A stretch of DNA of 20,231 bases from Treponema sp. Lineage in GTDB: Bacteria > Spirochaetota > Spirochaetia > Treponematales > Breznakiellaceae. Positions 1 through 6,511 of the stretch are shown piece after piece. The number at the start of each line of letters is the position of its first letter. Within the stretch, counting starts at the first letter, position 1. The stretch spans positions 1-20,231 of the forward strand of contig JAISBK010000030.1 of assembly GCA_031266255.1 (NCBI GenBank). The letters are read 5' to 3'. The notes beneath the pieces were generated by a model. The model did not search any database. It was not told the DNA's origin and was given only the letters and a program-made list of their open reading frames with translations. Made by a program: the position numbers and the translations under genes.

Positions 1-24
1 TGTTGTTATAGTATCTTCGTCCAT
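1..24 (-). CDS. 5' end of an unidentified protein running off the left edge
   Basis: Only eight codons are visible, reading MDEDTITT from an ATG at 22-24 on the minus strand. The start is supported by a strong GAGAGGAG ribosome binding site about six bases upstream, and by a consensus -10 box about 45 bases upstream (69-74). Too little protein is present to name a family. The gene is transcribed away from the window, divergently from the AT-rich fragment to its right. That the start is real is fairly likely; the function is unknown. Confidence 0.6.
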
Positions 25-97
25 AAGAAACTCCTCTCGTTTCCCGTATGATGTTATTTGGTCTATGCATTATACCAGATTCGGGTAGGAGTTTCTT
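25..97. repeat. 11-bp inverted repeat spanning promoter and RBS
   Basis: AAGAAACTCCT at 25-35 is matched exactly by its reverse complement AGGAGTTTCTT at 87-97, 51 bases apart. One arm is the ribosome binding site region of the left-edge gene and the other lies in its -35 region. The second arm is upstream of the predicted transcription start, so an mRNA hairpin is unlikely. A looped operator or a footprint of rearrangement are alternatives, and chance is possible. Confidence 0.4.
69..74 (-). promoter_or_regulatory. -10 box for the left-edge gene
   Basis: On the minus strand this reads TATAAT, a perfect sigma70 -10 hexamer. It would give a leader of roughly 38 bases before the ATG at 24. The -35 region at the proper distance is weak. 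It overlaps one arm of an 11-bp inverted repeat (87-97); the other arm (25-35) covers the ribosome binding site. The promoter lies inside the 5' part of the rightward open frame, which argues that the first codons of that frame are not really coding. Confidence 0.5.
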
Positions 98-129
98 TAT
101 CTTGTCGAACTCACGTTAAATATTATTTT

Positions 130-564
130 ATGCAATTAATTGACAAGGATTACAAGGATAAATTTGGGGACATTTATCACCGTGATCATTCAGATGAATA
201 CGGTGATTATAATGGAATTAAAAATATACCTAATAATAGAATTGTATTTGACCGTTCTATTATTTATACGGATAAAAAATTTTTATCCAATCTATGTAAA
301 TATATAAATCATTTTTATGAAAACGGCATACAGGTGTATTTATTATTTCCTCCTAGTGATTCTCACTTCCATGAAAATGCACGAATAGAAATAGAAAAAA
401 TTTACTCAGCCATTTCAGTGTTTGACAATATAAGATTATTATTTCGCCCTTGGGACGTAATATATGCTGACAACTGTTTTTTTGATACATCGTATCATTT
501 GAATTATAATAGCGCTATCAAACATACGCAGTATATTATTTCAAAATATTTAGAAGAAAAATAG
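130..564 (+). pseudogene. C-terminal fragment of an SGNH-hydrolase-like surface polysaccharide protein
   Basis: An open frame runs from 58 to 564. The part that looks like protein begins near the ATG at 130, which has no ribosome binding site, and the frame is blocked by a stop at 49-51. The C-terminal half carries features of SGNH/DltD-like or DUF1574-like proteins of capsule and exopolysaccharide loci. These are a hydrophobic strand after an alpha helix (GIQVYLLFPPSDSH) and a terminal D-x-x-YHLN motif (DTSYHLN) before a final amphipathic helix, the usual site of the catalytic Asp-His pair. The N-terminal half with the nucleophile serine is missing, and full proteins of this kind are about 300-400 residues. 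Hand count gives about 28% GC over 121-540, against roughly 50% or more in the neighbouring genes, which suggests transfer. It is probably a truncated relic. The family call is moderate and rests on motif style only. Confidence 0.5.
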
Positions 565-645
565 GATGTGAGCCACAAAGTATAATGCACCTTGAATGAA
601 AATGCCCGCCGTATCCGATGCCTCATCCAGCAGTTGTTCCGCTCC

Positions 646-812
646 ATACGTCCAACATTCATCTCCTTCAAGACAATCATAGGGGGAAAATCTGGGTTTT
701 ATGGTGTAGGTAGTCGATTTGAGTACGTTTAAGACTTGGGTGATACTGATGCTCAGGGCAACACTGATACCCGTATGCCCATTCCCCAGACCAGCATGAT
801 GTTGACCAGACT
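646..812 (-). pseudogene. Degenerate IS1-family transposase fragment
   Basis: On the minus strand two frames read as one continuous IS1-type helix-turn-helix segment. One frame gives LVNIMLVWGMGIR (771-809). The next frame continues ISVALSISITQVLNVLKS, then YTIKPRFSPYDCLEGDECWTY, ending near 646. The junction is consistent with loss of a single base that would have encoded the Asp of the usual GIRDI motif. This matches the InsA C-terminus and InsB start of IS1-like elements (helix-turn-helix, then a DE-WTY catalytic-domain start). Past WTY the similarity stops and there is no further recognisable catalytic domain, so the copy is truncated as well as frameshifted. No terminal inverted repeats were found. 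The call rests on remembered family patterns, and a database search would settle it. Confidence 0.5.
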
Positions 813-864
813 GACTATCCCGGAAAGACATCCCCTTTTGTCCTCTTTGCCTTTCCGCTATACA

Positions 865-3800
865 TCATACTTTGTAGATCACCACCGGTTTTTTCCGCTT
901 CTTATCATGCCGGCTGTTGAGTAAGGAATATATCACCGGCGTAAGCAGCAAGGTCATAAAGGAACTCACCGTAAGGCCTCCCACAAACGTTTTTCCAATG
1001 GGCTGGATGGTGTCGGCCCCGGGGCCGGGGAAAAATGCGATAGGAACCATCCCCAGGATGGTAGTGAGACTGGTCATAAGGATGGGCCGCAGGCGGTTTT
1101 TCCCGGCTTCAATACAGGCATCACGAACCAGCAGCCCCCTGGCCCTAAGGGTGTTGGTGTAGTCCACCAGCACAATACCATTATTGACCACCACCCCCAC
1201 AAGGGCCACGATCCCCACTGCGGAGAACACCGACATGGCCTCGTTGCCGATCTTGTATATCCAGATGACGCCGATAAAGAGCAGGGGAATCGAGAAAAAG
1301 ATGATCAGTGGGTCTACAAAAGATTCAAATTGACTTGCCATGATGCCAAAGACCAGAAATACCGCCGCAGCAATGATAAACATAAACCGGCGGTTATAGG
1401 CTTGAATTTCTTGAGCTTCCCCAAGGTAGCGAACCGTTACCCCCTCATGGGGTACCAAGTACTGTTTCACGGTTTCTTCCAGCCGCTGCTGCAGCTCGGT
1501 AACCGCGATGCCCTGGGGAAGATCCCCGGTTATCCTGAGCACCCGTTCCTGATTTTCCCGGCGTATGGAACTGAAGGAGCGGCCTTCCGTGATGGTGGCC
1601 ACGTTGGAGAGGGATATCCGTGCACCAGTCCGGCTCAACACAAAGATCGCATCCAGGTTGGGAAGACCGGTACGATCCTCTTCCCGGAGCATCACGTCCA
1701 CATTGATGAGCCTATCCCCTTGGCTGATGGTGGTGGCAGTACTACCGTCCATGGCGGTCCGGATTTCTGCAGCAATACTCGATAAAGAGACCCCCAACGC
1801 TGCAGCCCGATCTCGGTTAATCTCGATGTGTAGTTGAGGAGCCCCTTCGTTCAGGTTTACTTCGGGATTTTCGATTTCCGGCAGATACCGAACCATGATA
1901 CCTTTGATTTCATTGGCCACTTCCATAATCGCATTCGCATCACGAGAAGCAATGGCGATTTCTACCGCCTGGGTATTGCCCATGGAACGGCCCGCGCGAA
2001 AAGCAACCTGAACCCCTGGAATCGCCGTGATATAGGGACTTAGTTTCGCGATGATCCGGTCAGGGGTATCGATTTGTTCCGCAGGAGGGGGAAGGGTTAT
2101 CTGAATGTTTCCCTGGGAGTTCCCGCTCCGCCGGACCGTGAGGATGATGTTTCTGAACCCCTGGATTTCTTCCCTGATGATTCCTTCTAGTTCCTGTAAT
2201 ACCCGTTCAGTGGTCTCTAAGGGAGTACCCTGGGGCAGGCTTAGGTTGAGGCTGATGGAATCATCGGTTCTCGCCCGGATAAAGAGGTTCATGCCGATAC
2301 CTCCAAACTGCATGAGGGAAAAGACCAGAATGAGCACAATCAAGAGCAGTACCAAAAGCCGATGATCCAGGCAGTAGCGGATGGCCAGGCCATACCCCTC
2401 ATCCAGGCTCTGGAAGACCCGTTCCATTCCCTGGTCGAGCATACGCAGGAATCGGAACTTCAGGGGCTTCTGCTTGCGGGTATCCAGCCGCAGGATGGAA
2501 CCACAGAGACTCGGTACCAGGGTCAAGGCAACCACCAGGGAACAGATGAGGGAAATCACCACCGTAAAGATAAGATCGCTAAAGAGCTGACCCATCATCT
2601 CCAGGTCGTTTTTGTAGATGATCAGGGGAACAAACACGCACAAGGTGGTGGTGGTAGAGGTAACGATGGCTCTGATCATCTCCTGGCTGCCCAAGATCGC
2701 GGCGATTTCCGCCTTGGCCCCCCGTTCCCGGTAATTGTGGACATTGTCCAGAATCACGATAGAGGCATCCACGGTCATACCCAAACCCAGAATGAGACCA
2801 GTCATGGTGAGGAGATTTAAGGTAAAGCCGAAAACCGCCATGAACATCAGGGTAAGGAGGATGGATATGGGGATAGAAAGCCCGATGATGAGGGTTCCCT
2901 TGATGTTCCGTAGGAATATGAAGAGGATAACCATGGATAAGAGCGCGCCCTGCAGGGCATTAGAATAGACCTGGTTCAAGGTAGCGCTGATGAGGGATGT
3001 GTTGTCAGAGAGCACTTCCAGGGTGATGCCTTGAGGCAGGGCTGCATTGATGCCATCCAATGCAGCGCGTACCCGGCCGGCAACCTGTACTTGGTTGCTA
3101 TCACTTTCACTGGTAACCTGGATGTACACCCCGCTTTGGCCGTTCACGTAGACCCGGGTGGCGTTATCGTTATAAGCGAGGCTCACCTCCGCGATATCCT
3201 CAAGGCGTACCACCTGGGAACGGGTCTGCTGGCTTATCCCTGATGCGGGGAGGCTGACGGTCTTTACCACCAGCCGTTTTACCTGGTCAAGGCTGGTCAG
3301 TTCCTGCCGGGTGAGGAGCTGGTATTCCCGCGTCCCCCGGGTTAGACTGCCTCCGCTGGAAAGGATGTTCTGGCCTCTCAGCGCGGTACTTATGTCTTGT
3401 AAGGTGAGGTTGAAGGCTCCAAGGCGGTTTAAGGAAACAGCGACCTTGATGATCTGGGAGGTACCGCCGGTAACATCCGCAGAAGCCACCCCATCGATCC
3501 GCTCAATGCTGGCCTGGATTTCATCTTCTGCAAAGAGCCTGAGTTGATCCGGCGGGTAATTACCCCGCACCACCAGGCGCATAATGGGCATGGCGGACAT
3601 ATCGAAGCGCCGCACCGTGGGAGTTCCTGCACCGTCGGGGAGGGAGTTGGCCAGACGGTTCACCAAGGTTTGGGCGTCGGTCATGGCCTTGTCCATATCA
3701 GTACCATAGGCGAAGTTGAGGTTGATAAAACTGCTTTCAAAAGAAGAGTTACTGGTCATATTCACCAGTCCCCGGGACGAGGCCAGGGCCCGTTCCAAAG

Positions 3801-3996
3801 GCATGGTGATATTCCGCTCCACATCTGCAGACCCTGCTCCCGGGAAACTGGTAAATATGGACAATACCGGCTGGGCGGTAGAAGGGTACAGATCCACCGC
3901 AATAGAGGGAATCAGGGTGGCGGCAATACCCATAGCAAGGGCGTACAGCACCACGATCGTTACCGGCCGCTTAACTGAATACGTTGAAATATTCAT
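865..3996 (-). CDS. RND-family efflux pump, inner-membrane permease (HAE1/AcrB type)
   Basis: A 1043-residue proton-driven exporter of the AcrB/HAE1 superfamily, acting in the inner membrane as the engine of a tripartite pump. The start MNISTYSVKRPVTIVV is the standard RND N-terminus leading into TM1. Two large periplasmic loops alternate with the TM2-6 and TM8-12 bundles. TM4 contains GLGMTVDASIVILDN, with Asp410 at the position of the AcrB proton-relay aspartates but only one Asp rather than a DD pair. TM10 reads VGVVVNNGIVLVDYTN, where Asn replaces the lysine of AcrB; this is common in divergent HAE1-like pumps. Length is normal. It starts 12 bases after the fusion-protein stop and is the last gene of the operon. 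Substrate cannot be deduced: drugs, detergents, lipids or metabolites are all possible. Identity as an RND pump is secure. Confidence 0.95.
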   Translation of the reverse strand: MNISTYSVKRPVTIVVLYALAMGIAATLIPSIAVDLYPSTAQPVLSIFTSFPGAGSADVERNITMPLERALASSRGLVNMTSNSSFESSFINLNFAYGTDMDKAMTDAQTLVNRLANSLPDGAGTPTVRRFDMSAMPIMRLVVRGNYPPDQLRLFAEDEIQASIERIDGVASADVTGGTSQIIKVAVSLNRLGAFNLTLQDISTALRGQNILSSGGSLTRGTREYQLLTRQELTSLDQVKRLVVKTVSLPASGISQQTRSQVVRLEDIAEVSLAYNDNATRVYVNGQSGVYIQVTSESDSNQVQVAGRVRAALDGINAALPQGITLEVLSDNTSLISATLNQVYSNALQGALLSMVILFIFLRNIKGTLIIGLSIPISILLTLMFMAVFGFTLNLLTMTGLILGLGMTVDASIVILDNVHNYRERGAKAEIAAILGSQEMIRAIVTSTTTTLCVFVPLIIYKNDLEMMGQLFSDLIFTVVISLICSLVVALTLVPSLCGSILRLDTRKQKPLKFRFLRMLDQGMERVFQSLDEGYGLAIRYCLDHRLLVLLLIVLILVFSLMQFGGIGMNLFIRARTDDSISLNLSLPQGTPLETTERVLQELEGIIREEIQGFRNIILTVRRSGNSQGNIQITLPPPAEQIDTPDRIIAKLSPYITAIPGVQVAFRAGRSMGNTQAVEIAIASRDANAIMEVANEIKGIMVRYLPEIENPEVNLNEGAPQLHIEINRDRAAALGVSLSSIAAEIRTAMDGSTATTISQGDRLINVDVMLREEDRTGLPNLDAIFVLSRTGARISLSNVATITEGRSFSSIRRENQERVLRITGDLPQGIAVTELQQRLEETVKQYLVPHEGVTVRYLGEAQEIQAYNRRFMFIIAAAVFLVFGIMASQFESFVDPLIIFFSIPLLFIGVIWIYKIGNEAMSVFSAVGIVALVGVVVNNGIVLVDYTNTLRARGLLVRDACIEAGKNRLRPILMTSLTTILGMVPIAFFPGPGADTIQPIGKTFVGGLTVSSFMTLLLTPVIYSLLNSRHDKKRKKPVVIYKV

Positions 3997-4008
3997 GCGT
4001 TCCGCCCT

Positions 4009-5058
4009 TTACTGAACCACACGAACCGGATCATTATCAGAAAGAAAATTTTGTCCTCCCGTTACTACCCATTCTCCTGGTTCCAAACCGCTTAAGATCT
4101 CTATAGCCTGTTCACTTTCTAGACCAAGGCGTAATTCCCGGCGCTGGGCCCGCTGTTGATCCGTAACCACAAAGGCGATCCAGGAATCATACGTGTTGAT
4201 CACCGCTTCCCGGGGGATAATCGGTACATTTTGCCGGGTATGGGTTACCAGATTCACCATCGCAAACATCCCCGCCCGGATCCGGGGATCTTGCCTCGTA
4301 AACCGGAGCCGGATCTTGAGGGTTCGGCTTGCCGTATCCAGGACAGGACTCACCTCATCCACGAGGGTATCGAAAAGCTCTCCAGGGAGGGCTTCCAAAG
4401 AAACCGCTGCGGAAAGTCCCTGCCGGGCAGTATTGGAAAACCGTTCGGGCACAAAAGTTTCCACTAACAACCGGGACAGATCCCCCACCACGTATACCGG
4501 GGTTTGGCTGCTTAGGGTATCCCCCGGTTGTACCGGGGCCTGAATGACCGTTCCCGAGATGGGAGATAACACCGGGCTTTGAGAATAGATCTCCCCAGGC
4601 CGGGAAGGATCGACCATAGCCACGGTAGCGCCCTGCTGTACCCTATCCCCTACCTGTAAGCGAGCCTCGGTGAGTTTCCCGGCAACCGTAGGATAGATGG
4701 CTACCTGTGTTCGGGGGAGGACATCGCCGTTGAGCACCACCTTGTTCTCGATAGTCCCCAGATGTACTTCCTGTACCCGAACCGCAATGGCATTGCGCTC
4801 CCCAGCTCTTGTTCCAGGCCCCCGGTTTCCAGCCTGGGCTTGGCCTCCGGCCTGGGCTTGGCCTCCGGCCTGAGCTTGGCCGCCGCGACCTTGCCCAGAG
4901 GGCGGGCCTCCCGGAGTAGGGGCTCTAGTGCCTGAAGCAGCGTTTTGCTTACCCACATAAGAAACCCCTATCAATCCAGCAAACACCAGGATAAGTCCGA
5001 TGATTCCTCCGGTTACCGTCCGGGTTACCCTGCTTCGGGTCTTAGGATTCGTTACCAT
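4009..5058 (-). CDS. RND efflux membrane fusion protein (periplasmic adaptor)
   Basis: A 349-residue adaptor (HlyD/AcrA type) linking the RND pump to the outer membrane channel. Residues about 12-35 form a membrane anchor or uncleaved signal (VTGGIIGLILVFAGLIGVSYV). A Gly/Gln/Pro-rich linker follows, holding three QAQAGG-type repeats near residues 58-76. The barrel-sandwich (lipoyl-like) halves follow at VAIYPTVAGKLTEARLQVGDRV and SPISGTVIQAPVQPGDTLS. The beta-barrel and membrane-proximal domains finish with GLEPGEWVVTGG near the C-terminus. There is no lipobox cysteine. The coiled-coil hairpin is very short, as in adaptors of metal-type or spirochaetal pumps. The ATG overlaps the end of the upstream tolC-like gene by 17 bases, so translation is probably coupled. 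Confidence in the role is high; the substrate is unknown. Confidence 0.93.
   Translation of the reverse strand: MVTNPKTRSRVTRTVTGGIIGLILVFAGLIGVSYVGKQNAASGTRAPTPGGPPSGQGRGGQAQAGGQAQAGGQAQAGNRGPGTRAGERNAIAVRVQEVHLGTIENKVVLNGDVLPRTQVAIYPTVAGKLTEARLQVGDRVQQGATVAMVDPSRPGEIYSQSPVLSPISGTVIQAPVQPGDTLSSQTPVYVVGDLSRLLVETFVPERFSNTARQGLSAAVSLEALPGELFDTLVDEVSPVLDTASRTLKIRLRFTRQDPRIRAGMFAMVNLVTHTRQNVPIIPREAVINTYDSWIAFVVTDQQRAQRRELRLGLESEQAIEILSGLEPGEWVVTGGQNFLSDNDPVRVVQ
4833..4886 (-). repeat. 18-bp tandem repeat, three copies, in the fusion-protein linker
   Basis: Two perfect copies of an 18-bp unit (4833-4850 and 4851-4868) are followed by a third with three differences (4869-4886). They encode successive QAQAGG-type hexapeptides in the linker after the membrane anchor. 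The unit is a multiple of three, so copy-number change would alter linker length without breaking the frame. Confidence 0.9.
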
Positions 5059-6388
5059 GTTGCGCTATACTCCTCCAGTCTATGTTTAAGGCGGCCGCAA
5101 GGTCTAAGATCATAAGTCCATAGGCCAATTCACCGTCTATCAACTGCTGCCGGGCTTCGGCCCATTTACGCCGGGTATCTTCCAGTTCCAGGAACTCCAC
5201 CGTACCCTGTTGAAACCCCTGTTCCGTCAAGGTATAGGTTCGCTCGGCAATCTCGGCTCTGAACCGGGCTATCTCAATACTGGCCCAGGAACTCCTCAAG
5301 TTTGCGGTAAGGGAACGAATCTGCGACATGGCAGTATGTTCGGTGTTTTTCAAATCCAGCCGGGCCTTTTCAACCGCAGTGCCGGCCTCTGTAATAGATT
5401 GGCTTTTCTTGGTACCAGGTATCCACGGATCCAAAGGGATGGAGAGATTCAGGCTTCCGCTGAGGGTATCGGAAAAATCCCCCGCCCCGCCCCCATTTCC
5501 TCGCCATTGCGCGGAAAGGCTCAAGGAAGGGGCACGGGCATCCAGGATGGTTCTGGTTTCCTGGTAGTGTAAACGCTCAATTTGCTGACGCATACTCAGA
5601 ATATCCGGCCGCTTGGCAAGGTAGCGGAGAATCAGGGTTTCAGGATCCGCATCTAAGGACCGGATCACCAGGGAGCCTTCCAGAACTACCGGTCTGCTTT
5701 CCTCGGTCTGCGCATACCCTAAAAGAAAGAGAAAATCCCGCAGCGTAGTATCGTAGGCAGTTCTGCCCTTGTGCAGCTCAAACTTAGCGGTTTCCACACT
5801 GAGCCGGGTTTGCAGATAACTCATCTCTCCGATAAGCCCATACTCAAAGGCAACCCTGCTTTTTTCCTGCTGCTTTTCTGCCAGATCAAGACTTTCTGCA
5901 AGAAAATCCAGCCGGGTTTGGTCTGCCAACAGGGTATAAAAGGTCTTGGTAACCTGAATTTCCAACTGCTGCCGGGCATTTTCATAATTCAACAACTCGC
6001 TCTTGTAGGCCAATTCGATGATTTTTATGGCACTGGGCAGTCCCCCTTGTAAGCTCACGTTTAATCCTGCCGAAACATTGTACCCAAGGCCGCTTTTATC
6101 TACTTGAAAACCTTGACCGGTAAACAGCGGGGTACCGTAACTCAGTCCGGCGCCGAGGCTTATCGCGGGGAACAGTTCAGACCATAGATGATCTGCGGCA
6201 TACTGAGCCACGTTCAAGTCCAGGGCACTTTTTTGCAGGCTGAAACTTTGTTCCACTGCCGCTTCCACTGCCTGGTCCAGGGAAAGGATCAGCACGGTTG
6301 CCGCTTCCTCGGTTACTCCGCGGAAAACAGGACAACACCCTAAGAAAAATCCCCATACCAGGGCAGCTCTCTGGAACAGTCGTGCCAT
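5042..6388 (-). CDS. TolC-like outer membrane efflux protein
   Basis: Outer membrane factor of the tripartite pump, forming the trans-periplasmic channel. The two internal repeats of the TolC family are visible. Each has a helix start (LSLDQAVEAAVEQSFSLQ and a second about residue 240), heptad-like Ala/Leu/Gln helices, and beta-strand stretches rich in Ser/Gly/Leu (LSASYG-like SAGLNVSLQGG and SGSLNLSIPLDPW). The frame is open up to a GTG at 6400. I prefer the second of two adjacent ATGs (6386-6388) because GGTGGAG at 6394-6400 then sits six bases upstream as a ribosome binding site; this gives 448 residues. The N-terminus has a signal peptide ending near FFLGCC, which could be a loose spirochaetal lipobox. 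It is first in the operon and overlaps the fusion-protein start by 17 bases. Confidence 0.92.
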   Translation of the reverse strand: MARLFQRAALVWGFFLGCCPVFRGVTEEAATVLILSLDQAVEAAVEQSFSLQKSALDLNVAQYAADHLWSELFPAISLGAGLSYGTPLFTGQGFQVDKSGLGYNVSAGLNVSLQGGLPSAIKIIELAYKSELLNYENARQQLEIQVTKTFYTLLADQTRLDFLAESLDLAEKQQEKSRVAFEYGLIGEMSYLQTRLSVETAKFELHKGRTAYDTTLRDFLFLLGYAQTEESRPVVLEGSLVIRSLDADPETLILRYLAKRPDILSMRQQIERLHYQETRTILDARAPSLSLSAQWRGNGGGAGDFSDTLSGSLNLSIPLDPWIPGTKKSQSITEAGTAVEKARLDLKNTEHTAMSQIRSLTANLRSSWASIEIARFRAEIAERTYTLTEQGFQQGTVEFLELEDTRRKWAEARQQLIDGELAYGLMILDLAAALNIDWRSIAQHGNES

Positions 6389-6422
6389 CATCGGCTCCAC
6401 CTATTTAATGCAAGGTATTATT

Positions 6423-6451
6423 ACTATAAAGTACCGGCCTTGTTTTATAGT
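6423..6451. promoter_or_regulatory. Dyad upstream of the efflux operon, candidate operator
   Basis: ACTATAAA at 6423-6430 is exactly mirrored by TTTATAGT at 6444-6451 across a 13-base spacer with its own GC-rich core. The dyad lies 35-63 bases upstream of the preferred tolC-like start and 61 bases past the stop of the LAL regulator. No T-run follows on the minus strand, so a terminator is unlikely. An operator read by the neighbouring regulator, or a leader hairpin, fits better. This is inferred from position and symmetry alone. Confidence 0.5.
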
Positions 6452-6511
6452 TACAAATGAAATAGAAGAAAATGCAGGGAGTCTAGCCCCCTTAAACCGT
6501 GTTGATGAGGT

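Noticed and set aside
58..129. Codons 1-24 of the rightward open frame before the ATG at 130
   Set aside because: They start from a TTG without a ribosome binding site, have a different base composition from the rest, and overlap a good promoter for the divergent gene.
825..861. Terminator after the RND pump gene
   Set aside because: CGGAAAG/CTTTCCG could pair around a loop of over 15 bases, but the stem is short and no T-run follows.
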